Positions 51,411 to 61,857 of a stretch of DNA of 64,000 nucleotides are shown here, in pieces (position 1 is the stretch's first letter; each line of letters opens with the position of its first letter). The position numbers and the translations under genes are program-made. Under the pieces are notes generated by a model that saw nothing but the letters and a program-made list of their open reading frames with translations, ran no database searches and had not been told where the DNA came from. Source of the DNA: JAJDXO01 sp965213765 (GTDB lineage: Bacteria > Pseudomonadota > Alphaproteobacteria > Rhodospirillales > UBA2165); assembly GCA_965213765.1 (NCBI GenBank), contig OZ243926.1:434001-498000 (forward strand). Direction: 5' to 3'.

Positions 51411-51530
51411 ATGAACAACCTGAAGCGCCGCGCCCATGCGTTTTTGGAGCTCTCGGTCCCCGGGGACAGAATGTTCTTCGTTATCTCCGGTTAGCTCGAA
51501 GTGCAGGCGCCGGGATTGCCGTCGCGGCCG
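51411..51530 (+). pseudogene. Cyclic-nucleotide-binding domain remnant
   Basis: The frame from ATG 51411 reads through one TAG at 51492 and gives AHAFLELSVPGDRMFFVISG, stop, LEVQAPG. This resembles a cNMP-binding domain core (PGDxMFFVxSGxLEV). Sequence on either side is not recognisable, so it appears to be a decayed fragment between metY and the L-serine dehydratase gene. The interrupted codon is TAG, so selenocysteine is not an explanation. Confidence 0.4.
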
Positions 51531-51574
51531 CCTCGGCCATGATCATCGGTGATTTCGCCAGGCCCCGGCTTCTC

Positions 51575-52951
51575 CTAGCACGCCGGAAGGTTGACCGCGA
51601 GGCCGCCGAGACTGGTTTCCTTGAACTTGGAACTCATCTCGGCGCCGATCTGGCGCATGGCCTCGATGCAATTGTCGAGGGGCATGAAATGGCTCCCGTC
51701 CCCGTGCAGGGCGAGCGACGCGGCCGACACCGCCTTGACGGCGCCGATGCCGTTGCGCTCGATGCACGGTACCTGGACGAGGCCGCCCGCCGGGTCGCAG
51801 GTCATGCCGAGGTGGTGTTCCAAGGCGATCTCGGCGGCGTTCTCTACCTGTGCCGGCGAGCCACCCAGCGCCGCCGCCAGCCCCGCCGCCGCCATCGCCG
51901 ACGCCGAACCAACCTCGGCCTGGCAGCCGCATTCCGCGCCGGAGATGGAGGCATTGGCCTTAATCAGACCGCCGATGGCCGCGGCGGTCAGCAGGATGTC
52001 GGCAATCCCCGCCTCCGCCGCGCCGACGCAGTGATCGCGGTAGTAGCGGATGACCGACGGGATGACACCGGCAGCCCCATTGGTCGGTGCGGTGACGACC
52101 CGGCCGCCGGCTGCGTTCTCTTCATTGACCGCCATGGCGTAGACCGAGAGCCAATCCACCACCTGGTGAGGCTGCAGGCTGTTCGATCCCCGCTCGGCGA
52201 TCAGTTGCTCATGGATGCCGCGGGCGCGGCGGGCGACGTCGAGGCCGCCGGGCAGACTGCCATCCGCCGACAATCCGCGCTCGATGCAGCTTTCCATCAC
52301 CGACCACACACGGGAAAGTCCGTCGCCGAGTTCGGTCTCGCTCATGATGGCAAGTTCGTTCGCCCGCTTCATGCCGGCGATGGAGAGCCCCGAGGCCGAT
52401 GACATCTCCAGCATCTCGGCGGCGCTGCTAAACGGATACGGGACCGGACGGCCTTCCGCCTCCCCCGTGCCGGCATGGGTCAATTCCTCCGCCGACAGGA
52501 CGAATCCGCCGCCGATCGAGTAGTAGGTTTGCGAGACAAGCTCGCTGCCGTCCGCACCGGCGGCGGCGAATGTCAGACCGTTTGGATGACCCGGCAGCGG
52601 CGCCGCCAGATCCAGATGCAGATCCGTTTCCGGTGAGAATGCCATCGCCGGCAGCCCGGGCGGCGCAACCCGGTGGTCTCCCCGCACGCGCGCCTCGATC
52701 GCATCGGCCCGGTCAGGGTCCACGGACGACGGATCGCAGCCCATGAGACCCAGAATGATGGCGCGGTCGGTGCCGTGTCCCTTCCCCGTGTGCGCCAACG
52801 AACCGTAGAGCGTGCAGCTCACCCGCTCCGGCGCGTGCCCGTGCCGGCGCAGCAAATCGAGAAAACGCGCCGCCGCCACCATCGGTCCCATGGTGTGGGA
52901 GCTGGAGGGACCGATGCCGATCTTGAACAGCTCGAAGACGCTGACGAACAT
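51575..52951 (-). CDS. L-serine ammonia-lyase, iron-sulfur type
   Basis: A 458-residue fused-form L-serine dehydratase converting serine to pyruvate and ammonia using a [4Fe-4S] cluster. It begins FVSVFELFKIGIGPSSSHTM (beta-like domain), carries APTNGAAGVIPSVIRYY, and has three cluster-type cysteines in SGAECGCQAEVG, MTCDPAGG and VQVPCIERN. The start at 52951 matches the family; an upstream in-frame start is unsupported. It ends without a clear terminator and lies about 195 bp after kdsC. Confidence 0.94.
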   Translation of the reverse strand: MFVSVFELFKIGIGPSSSHTMGPMVAAARFLDLLRRHGHAPERVSCTLYGSLAHTGKGHGTDRAIILGLMGCDPSSVDPDRADAIEARVRGDHRVAPPGLPAMAFSPETDLHLDLAAPLPGHPNGLTFAAAGADGSELVSQTYYSIGGGFVLSAEELTHAGTGEAEGRPVPYPFSSAAEMLEMSSASGLSIAGMKRANELAIMSETELGDGLSRVWSVMESCIERGLSADGSLPGGLDVARRARGIHEQLIAERGSNSLQPHQVVDWLSVYAMAVNEENAAGGRVVTAPTNGAAGVIPSVIRYYRDHCVGAAEAGIADILLTAAAIGGLIKANASISGAECGCQAEVGSASAMAAAGLAAALGGSPAQVENAAEIALEHHLGMTCDPAGGLVQVPCIERNGIGAVKAVSAASLALHGDGSHFMPLDNCIEAMRQIGAEMSSKFKETSLGGLAVNLPAC

Positions 52952-53146
52952 GACACTCCTTCCCCTCGAATTCCTATCGTCGGGCCGGCGGCGGATTGTC
53001 GGCCCGCTCCGTTGCCGCCGCGGCCTCACCAAACCGCCGCTCCTTGGTCAGTGCTTCGGCCTGCCGGCCGGGTGACTTGACCGGCGATTCCATGAATTCG
53101 GACCAATCCGGTTCACCGGCGATCGCCCGGCTGAAGTGGCGGACAA

Positions 53147-53662
53147 TTATTCCTCTTCCGACTTGGCTTCGACCAGCATATCGCAGATTTCGCGTACCGC
53201 CCCCCCGCCGCCTTTTTTCTCGGTGACATAAACCGCCGCCGCCAGGGCCTCGCCGGTTGCATCGGCAACGGTTATCGGGCAGCCGATCGCCTCGAAGACC
53301 GGCAGGTCGTTCAGGTCGTCGCCCACATGGGCTACGTGAGCGAGGTCGATATCGAGTTCCGTGCATAGCGTTGAAAGGGTGTTGAGTTTGTCTTCGCTGG
53401 CCAGAAAGACGTACTCGATGCCGAGCCGTTTGGCGCGATGGGCGATGGATTGGGACCGGCTCGCGGTAATGATCGCGATGGGGATGCCCATCGCCTGGAC
53501 GAGCTGCATACCGAGCCCGTCCTTGACGTTGAATTTCCGCATTTCCTCGCCTGAATCCGCGTAGTAGAGCCCGCCATCGGTGAGGACGCCGTCCGTGTCC
53601 AGCGACAACAGCCGGATTCCGGCCAGGAGCGCCCGCAGGCGGTCGTCTTGTAATTCGTTCAT
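53147..53662 (-). CDS. kdsC: KDO-8-phosphate phosphatase
   Basis: A 171-residue HAD-type phosphatase (C0 subclass) forming KDO from KDO-8-phosphate. The nucleophile motif LDTDGVLTDGGLYY places Asp22 and Asp24. Motif II is IITASRSQ and motif IV is HVGDDLNDLPVFEAIG. It is 171 residues, as in KdsC. The start overlaps the kdsB stop by 4 bp (ATGA), so both are translated together for lipopolysaccharide core synthesis. Confidence 0.93.
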   Translation of the reverse strand: MNELQDDRLRALLAGIRLLSLDTDGVLTDGGLYYADSGEEMRKFNVKDGLGMQLVQAMGIPIAIITASRSQSIAHRAKRLGIEYVFLASEDKLNTLSTLCTELDIDLAHVAHVGDDLNDLPVFEAIGCPITVADATGEALAAAVYVTEKKGGGGAVREICDMLVEAKSEEE

Positions 53663-54399
53663 TCCGCGCCCTCCCCGGCTTTCATCAACGCCTCTACCCG
53701 TGCCACGTCTTCGGGCGTATCCACCCCGATCGAGCCCGGCGCCACCGGTACGGCGGCGATCCGTTCGCCGCGTTCCAGGAACCGGAGTATCTCGATGCTC
53801 TCCGCCCGTTCCACCGGTCCGCGCTCATAGCCGGCGTAGCGCGCCAGGGAGTCCGGCGTAAATGCGTAGAGACCGACATGGACGGCCGGCGTCATCGCCT
53901 CGCCCATGGCATAGGGGATGGGGTAACGGGAAAACGATATGGCACAGCCATCCATGCTCGGCAGCAGGTGGACGACGGACGGGTCGGCCTGCTGTTCCCG
54001 GCTCGCGCCGTCAATATAACCGGTGGCAACATCGATCCCCCGGGGGATCGCATCCAGCAGACAGCGCGCCACCGCGTCGATGGAGTCGGGGTGGATCAGC
54101 GGCTCGTCGCCTTGAACGTTTACATAGACGTCCGCCGGCCGGTTGCGGGCCACTTCGGCCAGCCTGTCGGTGCCCGTCGGATGTTCGCCGGACGTCATTT
54201 CATAGGCCATCCGGTTTGCTTCGCACACCTCGGCAATCCGTTCGTCATCGGTGGCGATCACCACTTCGTCGACGGCCGCCGCCTCCGTCGCCCGATCCCA
54301 GACATGGGCGATCATCGGCCGCCCGGCGATGAGCGTTACCGGCTTGCCGGGAAACCGCGTCGAGGCCCAGCGGGCGGGGATAACAGCCAAGACAGTCAT
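53659..54399 (-). CDS. kdsB: CMP-KDO synthetase
   Basis: A 246-residue nucleotidyltransferase activating KDO with CTP. The N-terminal loop VIPARWASTRFPGKPV is diagnostic, followed by EVVIATDDERI, the VNVQGDEPLIHPDSI metal site and YAFTPDSLARYAG. It is first in the kdsB-kdsC pair. The 176 bp before it (54400-54575) contains its promoter region and no other gene that I can support. Confidence 0.95.
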   Translation of the reverse strand: MTVLAVIPARWASTRFPGKPVTLIAGRPMIAHVWDRATEAAAVDEVVIATDDERIAEVCEANRMAYEMTSGEHPTGTDRLAEVARNRPADVYVNVQGDEPLIHPDSIDAVARCLLDAIPRGIDVATGYIDGASREQQADPSVVHLLPSMDGCAISFSRYPIPYAMGEAMTPAVHVGLYAFTPDSLARYAGYERGPVERAESIEILRFLERGERIAAVPVAPGSIGVDTPEDVARVEALMKAGEGAE

Positions 54400-54575
54400 G
54401 CGGCGAGTATAATCAACAACTTAGCTTGGACTAGCCAAATCGGCAGTGAACCGGCGAAGGGCCGCCGGCGCCGGTGCGCCCGGGAATGGCGACCGGCCGG
54501 TGACGGCAATTGACCGGAGCACAAGCAGCCCGGCGGGAAACCCGGTCCATCCCGGGGACCGCCCTCGCCGCGCCT

Positions 54576-55025
54576 TTAGTTCTTCTCCGACTCCATCGGG
54601 ACCGCGGTGCGGGCCTCCCGCGCCTGGCGCCAGCGCATGGTCTTCAACAGGGTCTCGACGGTGATCGAGCCGAACGTGGCGCGGGCGATATCGTCAATCT
54701 CGCCCAGCACCAGATCGAGGGCCTGGCCGATCTCCGTATCCGCCCCGTCGCCGCTCCGGGTGTCCGACGAGATGTCCTCGAACAGGTTGATCACGTCGAG
54801 CAGCGTCACCCGCCGGGCATTGCCCGAAAACCGGTAGCCGCCGCCGGCGCCGCGCGCCGACTCCACCAGACCGGCCCGCCCGAGATCACGCAGCACCTTG
54901 GCGAGATGGTTACCGGAAATCCCGTAGGCGGCGGCGATGTCGGCGGCCGATAGCTGCTCGTCCGGATTGGCCGCCAATTCGAGAACCGCGTACAGCCCGT
55001 AACGGGTGGCTTTTTGAAGCTTCAT
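54576..55025 (-). CDS. Rrf2-family regulator lacking cluster cysteines
   Basis: A 149-residue winged-helix protein. It begins MKLQKATRYGLYAVLELAAN and carries ISGNHLAKVLRDLGRAGLVE and ARGAGGGYRFSG, typical for Rrf2/NsrR/IscR. There is no cysteine anywhere in the protein, so it cannot coordinate an Fe-S cluster with Cys ligands and must sense something else. It is 12 bp downstream of a GNAT gene and divergent from the boxCB operon, making it a candidate regulator of the long palindrome there. Confidence 0.9.
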   Translation of the reverse strand: MKLQKATRYGLYAVLELAANPDEQLSAADIAAAYGISGNHLAKVLRDLGRAGLVESARGAGGGYRFSGNARRVTLLDVINLFEDISSDTRSGDGADTEIGQALDLVLGEIDDIARATFGSITVETLLKTMRWRQAREARTAVPMESEKN

Positions 55026-55037
55026 CGGCGGTGCCCG

Positions 55038-55547
55038 CTAATCAATGGGCTTCTCCAGTTCGATGAACGAACCGGCCATCATGCCCTGGGAACGGAAGAA
55101 CGACATATTGAGCTGGTCGTGGCGCGCCAGCATGGTGCGCACGGTTTTGACCCCGTCGGCGGAAAACCGCTCACAAATGGCTTCGAACAAGGCCGAGCCG
55201 ACGCCCGCGACCCGGCGTTCATGCACCACGCCGATGGTCAGGATCCAGCCGCAGGGCCGGGAGCCGAATTCCCAGGCACGCACCTCACCGACGATGAACC
55301 CCAAAAACTCGTGATCCGGCGACACGCTCTCGGCGATCAGGAAGTGCTGACCGGGGTGGCGTTCGATTTCGTGAAGCGTCTCGCCCCAATAGTCCGGTTT
55401 GTGCAGGCCCGTATTGTCGCCGTCCAGCTCGATCACCAGGGGCAGGTCATCGGCGGTGGCCCGGCGGACCAGGACATCCGCCTCCCCGTCGCCGGTGGCG
55501 TGGCGGGTGGCGTTGTCGTTGGCGAGCAGTGTGGTGTCGTCGGTCAT
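55038..55547 (-). CDS. GNAT-family N-acetyltransferase
   Basis: A 169-residue acetyltransferase-fold protein. The core has VLVRRATADDLPLVIELDGD, FLGFIVGEVRAWEF, the acetyl-CoA loop region IGVVHERRVAGVGSALFEAI and NMSFFRSQGM. The substrate is unknown. The ATG at 55547 is used. It is the first gene of a unit with the Rrf2 regulator. Confidence 0.86.
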   Translation of the reverse strand: MTDDTTLLANDNATRHATGDGEADVLVRRATADDLPLVIELDGDNTGLHKPDYWGETLHEIERHPGQHFLIAESVSPDHEFLGFIVGEVRAWEFGSRPCGWILTIGVVHERRVAGVGSALFEAICERFSADGVKTVRTMLARHDQLNMSFFRSQGMMAGSFIELEKPID

Positions 55548-55608
55548 TCGGTTTCGACGGTTCAGCTTGGTGCGATTCGCCTGTTGACACAATGAGGCTG
55601 TTCGCGGC

Positions 55609-55644
55609 ATAAGTAAATAGGTATTTCGGTACCGATTTACTTAT
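55609..55644. promoter_or_regulatory. 36-bp near-perfect palindrome upstream of boxC
   Basis: ATAAGTAAAT and ATTTACTTAT are perfect outer arms, and GGTA/TACC form inner arms around TTTCGG. A TTGACA -35 hexamer lies at 55584-55589, so the left arm falls where the -10 of a boxC promoter would be. This looks like a repressor operator in the 200-bp divergent region between the GNAT-rrf2 unit and boxC. Confidence 0.7.
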
Positions 55645-55748
55645 AACCACAAATGACCGCATAATTCGGACGTTTTTGGGAACCCGGGCCGCCTCCATCA
55701 AGACATCCCGGGGCCGGGAACCGGGAGAAAGAAGGACTTAGACCCGCC

Positions 55749-57398
55749 ATGATCGACTTCAGGACCCAACCGGACCAGTACAAGCACTGGAAGCTCAGCT
55801 TCGACGGCTCCGTCGCGACGCTCACCATGGATGTGGACGAGAACGGCGGCCTTGTAGACGGCTACGAACTCAAGCTCAATTCCTACGACCTTGGCGTCGA
55901 TATCGAGCTCTATGACATTACTCAGCGGCTGCGCTTCGAACACCCCGAGGTCGGCTGCGTCATGATGACCTCCGGCAAGGACCGGGTGTTCTGCGCCGGC
56001 GCCAACATCAAGATGCTCGGCACTTCGTCTCACGCCTGGAAGGTCAACTTCTGCAAGTTCACCAACGAAACCCGGAACGGTATCGAGGACGCCTCCGAAA
56101 TCTCCGATCAGAAGTATCTCTGCGTGATCAACGGCGTCGCCGCCGGCGGCGGCTATGAGCTCGCGCTCGCCGCCGACCGCATCATGCTGGTCGATGACGG
56201 CTCATCGTCGGTTTCCCTCCCCGAAGTGCCGCTGTTGGCGGTGCTGCCCGGTACCGGCGGGCTGACCCGCGTCGTCGACAAGCGCCATGTGCGCCGCGAC
56301 CATGCGGACTACTTCTGCACTCTCACCGAGGGCATCAAGGGCAAGCGCGCCGTCGACTGGAAACTGGTCGACGAGGTCGTGCCGCGCTCCAAGCTCGAGG
56401 AAACCGCCGCGGCGCGGGCCCGGGAACTGGCCGCCGGCACCAACCGGCCCAAGGACGCCCACGGCATCGAGCTGACGCCGCTGGACATCGCTTTCTCCGA
56501 CAACGCCGTCAAATACGGCACCCTCGACGTGGAAATCGACCGGCACAATCATGTCGCGACCGTCACGCTGAAGGCCCCCGACGAAGCGCCCTCTTCCGAC
56601 GCCGCCACCATTCACGACCAGGGCGCGGCATACTGGCCGCTGGCCTTCGCCCGCGATCTCGACAATTTCATCATCCACATGCGGACCAACGAGCCCGAGA
56701 TATCCACCTGGGTATTCAAGTCCGTCGGCGACGGCGCCAACGTGGCGGCCGCCGACCAGGCGCTGATGGACAACGCCGGCGACTGGCTGGTGCGTGAGAT
56801 CATCCATTACCTGAAACGCACCCTGAAGCGCCTCGACGTCTCGTCCCGCAGCGTCATCACGCTGGTCGAGCCGGGCAGCGCGTTTTCCGGCACATTTTTC
56901 GAATTCGTCCTCGCCGCGGACCGCTCCTACATGCTGGACGGAAACCTCGAGGGCTCGAACCTGCCGCCGGCGACGGTGCAATTGACGGGGATGAATTTCG
57001 GCCACCTCCCCATGTGCAACGGCCTGTCGCGCATGGAGACCCGCTTCCTCGACGAGAGTTCCCGTATCGAGGACGCCAAGGCCCAGATCGGCAACGATTT
57101 GGACGCCGAGACCGCAGATGAACTGGGCCTCGTTACCTTCATCCCCGACGATATCGACTGGGATGACGAAGTGCGTATCGCCATTGAGGAGCGCGCCAGC
57201 TTCTCCACCGATGCGCTGACCGGCATGGAAGCCAGCCTCCGATTTGCCGGTCCCGAAACCCTGGAGACCAAAATCTTCGGCCGGCTCAGCGCGTGGCAGA
57301 ACTGGATTTTCCAGCGCCCCAACGCGGTCGGCGACGAAGGCGCACTGAAGCTCTACGGCACAGGACAGAAAGCGAATTTCAACAAGGAACGGGTATAG
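55749..57398 (+). CDS. boxC: Benzoyl-CoA-dihydrodiol lyase BoxC
   Basis: A 549-residue crotonase-related enzyme that opens the epoxide-derived ring of benzoyl-CoA hydrolytically in aerobic benzoate breakdown. It has VFCAGANIKMLGTSSHAWKV, INGVAAGGGYELALAADRIM and LLAVLPGTGGLTRVVDKRHV in the N-terminal crotonase half. The C-terminal half includes HLPMCNGLSRMETRFL. The length is typical for BoxC, nearly twice a simple crotonase. It is directly followed by boxB. Confidence 0.95.
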   Translation: MIDFRTQPDQYKHWKLSFDGSVATLTMDVDENGGLVDGYELKLNSYDLGVDIELYDITQRLRFEHPEVGCVMMTSGKDRVFCAGANIKMLGTSSHAWKVNFCKFTNETRNGIEDASEISDQKYLCVINGVAAGGGYELALAADRIMLVDDGSSSVSLPEVPLLAVLPGTGGLTRVVDKRHVRRDHADYFCTLTEGIKGKRAVDWKLVDEVVPRSKLEETAAARARELAAGTNRPKDAHGIELTPLDIAFSDNAVKYGTLDVEIDRHNHVATVTLKAPDEAPSSDAATIHDQGAAYWPLAFARDLDNFIIHMRTNEPEISTWVFKSVGDGANVAAADQALMDNAGDWLVREIIHYLKRTLKRLDVSSRSVITLVEPGSAFSGTFFEFVLAADRSYMLDGNLEGSNLPPATVQLTGMNFGHLPMCNGLSRMETRFLDESSRIEDAKAQIGNDLDAETADELGLVTFIPDDIDWDDEVRIAIEERASFSTDALTGMEASLRFAGPETLETKIFGRLSAWQNWIFQRPNAVGDEGALKLYGTGQKANFNKERV

Positions 57399-57402
57399 AA
57401 CC

Positions 57403-58821
<1,419 letters not shown>

Positions 58822-58944
58822 CAGTGGATGGCCGCGGTCCTCATCACAGAATCGCGGGCCAGGTAAACCCGGCCCGAGGCCGCGGCATCCACGGCCAACC
58901 GATTGAATTTGAATACGTCAGAATCCACTAAGCGGATTCACCAA

Positions 58945-58959
58945 CCCCCCCCCCCCCCC
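58945..58959. repeat. Poly-C tract of 15
   Basis: Fifteen consecutive C residues just after the boxB tail duplicate, followed by a CCTCTTCC/GGGAGAGG hairpin-like stretch. The length may be inexact because of sequencing error in homopolymers. Confidence 0.8.
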
Positions 58960-59003
58960 TCTTCCTCCGGGAGAGGGTCCGGTGGCCCGGGGCTTTTCTG
59001 CAC

Positions 59004-59447
59004 CTAGCCGCCGCGCGTGACCTGTTTCTCGGCGAATTTGCGGATCAGCTTGCCGAGCTCTTTCTGATCGACCACTTGCCCGGCTTCCTCGGGCCCGTAC
59101 CAGGCCCGGTCCCGCTGATGGGATTCGGGAAAGTCGTCGGCTTCATGGACGACTTCCATCGGGTAGACCCGGACCCGGCAGGTATCGCCGCCCTTGTCGT
59201 CGCGCTTGGTATAGACGTAGGAGCCGATGGATCGGCGGCCGATGACCCCGGAGAGCCCGGAGAGCCCGGCCTCCTCGTAGGCTTCGAAGCGCGCCGTCTC
59301 GCGGGCGGTCAGCCCCGGCTCGATATGCCCCTTGGGCACGATCCAGCGGCGCGAGGTGCGCGACGTGATCAGCATACATTCCACGGCGCCGTCGACGACG
59401 CGATACGGCAGGACCCCCACCTGCTGAACCAGCGACGGATTGATCAC
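59004..59447 (-). CDS. NUDIX hydrolase with degenerate box
   Basis: A 147-residue protein resembling diphosphoinositol/diadenosine-polyphosphate NUDIX enzymes (QQVGVLPYRVVDGAVECMLI, RRWIVPKGHIEPGLTARETA). In the Nudix box (residues 40-62) the usual first Glu is Leu46 and the usual Arg is Phe54, while the metal-binding EExGL end (EEAGL) is intact. Activity may be altered. It lies in reverse orientation between boxB and the phosphate transporter. Confidence 0.85.
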   Translation of the reverse strand: MINPSLVQQVGVLPYRVVDGAVECMLITSRTSRRWIVPKGHIEPGLTARETARFEAYEEAGLSGLSGVIGRRSIGSYVYTKRDDKGGDTCRVRVYPMEVVHEADDFPESHQRDRAWYGPEEAGQVVDQKELGKLIRKFAEKQVTRGG

Positions 59448-59695
59448 CGCAGCACCCCCCGGCGTTGGGTCTTGCTTGGGCTCAATTCAGTCACGTGGGT
59501 CATGGGCCGGTCCTCCCGCATTATCCGGGCCGGCTCCCTGCCGGCGACCCGAATTACAGCCGTTCACGACCGCCTATTATCAAGCAGGTCGTTAAAATGA
59601 CATTAAACCGTAACATTTCTGTTGACCTCATGGCCAATGCGGACCAAACCCAAGGTATCGGAGCCTGGGTCCGACCGTCAGCAAAAGGGACAAGT

Positions 59696-61225
59696 ATGAG
59701 CCTGTCGCCCGATCTTCCCGACCCCGGTTCCGGACCCACCAAGAAAACCACCATCGACAAGGATCTCAAGCGCATCGTCCAGCTTGAGAAGGCGACGAAC
59801 CGCATATCGCAGCGAAACCTTAATCTGGGCTTCGGGCTCCTGTTCCTCCTCGGCGTGTGGCTGTTCACCTTCTTCCAGGCCGGCAGCGGCGCCAACATTA
59901 CGATCATCTCCATCGCCGCCATCGTCGGCGGCTATATGGCGATGAACATCGGCGCCAACGACGTCGCCAACAATGTCGGACCAGCGGTGGGCTCCAAGGC
60001 CCTCACCCTCCTCGGCGCCCTGGCCATCGCCGCGGTTTTCGAGGCGGCGGGCGCGTTGATCGCCGGCGGCGAGGTGGTCACGACCATCTCCAAGAACATC
60101 ATCAATACCGAGGCCATCGCCGACCGTTCCGTATTCGTCTGGGCGATGATGTCGGCCCTCCTCTCGGCCGCCGTCTGGGTAAATCTCGCCACCTATGTGG
60201 GAGCGCCCGTCTCGACGACCCATTCCATCGTCGGCGGTGTCATGGGCGCCGGGATCGCCGCCGCCGGCATGGCCTCGGTAAACTGGGTGGTCATGGCGCA
60301 AATCGCCGCCAGCTGGGTAATATCGCCGGTGCTCGGCGGCGTGATCGCCGCCATATTCCTGGGCTTCGTCAAATTTGCGGTGCTTTACCGCGAGGACAAG
60401 ATATCGGCGGCCAAACGATGGGTGCCGGTACTGGTCGCCATCATGGCCTGCGCCTTTTCGGTGTATCTGGTCATGAAGGGTCTTAAACGGATCTGGAAGC
60501 CGGAAGCCGAAATGGTCGCGGCCATCGGCGCGATCGCGTTTATCGGAACCTATCTCGTCGTGAAGGCGCGGGTCGCCCGAGCGGCCGTGCACCTGGAAAA
60601 TCGCCGGAAATCGGTCGGCAATTTGTTCACGGTCCCGCTGATTTGCGCAGCCGCGCTTCTGTCCTTTGCGCATGGCTCCAACGACGTCGCCAATGCCGTC
60701 GGCCCCCTTGCCGCGATCGTCAGCGCGGTGAGCGGCGGCGAAGTCGGCGCCAAAGTGACCCTGCCGCTCTGGGTCCTGGCCATCGGCGCGGTGGGGATAT
60801 CGATCGGCCTGCTGCTGTTCGGACCGAAAATCATCGAAATCGTCGGCGAAAAAATTACCAAGCTGGACCGGGTGCGGGCGTTCTGCGTCGCCTTATCGGC
60901 GGCCATCACGGTGATTGTCGCCTCGACCCTCGGACTTCCGGTGAGTTCCACGCACATCGCCGTCGGCGCGGTGTTCGGGGTCGGATTTCTACGCGAGTTC
61001 ATCACCAACCGGCGGGTCAATATTCCCATGCCCCGCGCCGTGGGAGCCGCACCGGTCCTCGATCCCAACTACAGCGGCTCCTATCGTTCCTGGACCAAGG
61101 CGCGCCAGCGGAAGCTCGTCCGCCGCCGCCACCTCATGACCATCATCGCGGCCTGGCTGATCACGGTCCCGTCGTCCGCCTTACTGGCCGCCATGATCTT
61201 CTGGTTGATTTCCGCCGTGGTCTAA
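59696..61225 (+). CDS. Inorganic phosphate transporter, PiT family
   Basis: A 509-residue inner-membrane symporter. Both family signatures are present: GANDVANNVGPAVGSKAL in the first half and GSNDVANAVGPLAAIVSAV in the second, each within a duplicated helix bundle. The N-terminal 45 residues are hydrophilic and cytoplasmic. The ATG at 59696, with AAAGGGA upstream, is preferred over the longer frame from 59465. It imports phosphate as a metal-phosphate complex or with cations. Confidence 0.92.
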   Translation: MSLSPDLPDPGSGPTKKTTIDKDLKRIVQLEKATNRISQRNLNLGFGLLFLLGVWLFTFFQAGSGANITIISIAAIVGGYMAMNIGANDVANNVGPAVGSKALTLLGALAIAAVFEAAGALIAGGEVVTTISKNIINTEAIADRSVFVWAMMSALLSAAVWVNLATYVGAPVSTTHSIVGGVMGAGIAAAGMASVNWVVMAQIAASWVISPVLGGVIAAIFLGFVKFAVLYREDKISAAKRWVPVLVAIMACAFSVYLVMKGLKRIWKPEAEMVAAIGAIAFIGTYLVVKARVARAAVHLENRRKSVGNLFTVPLICAAALLSFAHGSNDVANAVGPLAAIVSAVSGGEVGAKVTLPLWVLAIGAVGISIGLLLFGPKIIEIVGEKITKLDRVRAFCVALSAAITVIVASTLGLPVSSTHIAVGAVFGVGFLREFITNRRVNIPMPRAVGAAPVLDPNYSGSYRSWTKARQRKLVRRRHLMTIIAAWLITVPSSALLAAMIFWLISAVV

Positions 61226-61323
61226 CCGACGTCCTGGCCGGAGGTGTTGACGGCGGTCAATGTGGCCGCAGGGTTCGGGTATTATGTCGGCTGCCCCCAA
61301 ACCGCCGCCTGAGATGACCCGGC

Positions 61324-61857
61324 ATGTCCCTCCGCTCCTCCTTTGACCGCTACGGCTCCCTCGCCCGGGCCTTTCACTGGGTGACGGCGCTGCTGATAGC
61401 CGGCCTGTTCATTGCCGGAAACATCATGGATGACCTGGCGGCCGGCCAGAAGCTGACCGTCTACCGGGCCCATGCCGTCGGCGGCATCACCGTCCTGGTG
61501 CTGACCGTCATCCGGCTGATCTGGCGGTTCATGGATCGGGATCGTCCGGAACTGCCGGCGGACATGTCCGGGCCCATGCGCTTCGCCGCGCGAGGCGCCC
61601 ATTGGCTGATCTATTTGTTGATGCTGGCCATCACCGGCTCGGGCATCGCCACGCTGGTGGTGAGCGGCCTCGGCGAGATTCTGTTCATGGGCGCCGCCCG
61701 GCCGATCCCCGACCGCATCGACGTGCCGCCCATGGAAGCCCACGAGCTATTCGCGACGCTCTTGATGTGGCTCTTGTTCCTGCACATCGCCGCCGCCCTC
61801 TATCACCACTATTTCCGCAAGGACGACGTGCTGCGCCGGATGATGCCCGGACGCTAA
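61324..61857 (+). CDS. Cytochrome b561-type membrane protein
   Basis: A 177-residue, four-helix diheme cytochrome b of the YceJ/b561 type. His pairs are visible in LARAFHWVTALLIAGL, YRAHAVGGITVLVL, RGAHWLIYLLML and LFLHIAAALYHHYF, which supply two heme groups. It moves electrons between quinol and a periplasmic acceptor, the identity of which is unknown. It follows the phosphate transporter by 98 bp, without evidence of shared function. Confidence 0.88.
   Translation: MSLRSSFDRYGSLARAFHWVTALLIAGLFIAGNIMDDLAAGQKLTVYRAHAVGGITVLVLTVIRLIWRFMDRDRPELPADMSGPMRFAARGAHWLIYLLMLAITGSGIATLVVSGLGEILFMGAARPIPDRIDVPPMEAHELFATLLMWLLFLHIAAALYHHYFRKDDVLRRMMPGR

Noticed and set aside
52974..53093. A 39-codon minus-strand ORF between kdsC and the serine dehydratase gene
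   Set aside because: There is no clear start context, no recognised family and the region is short, so I did not annotate it as a gene.
59566..59690. A Pho box upstream of the PiT transporter
   Set aside because: TGACA..TAACA half-sites are 13 bp apart, not the 11-bp period expected for PhoB, so the match is too weak.
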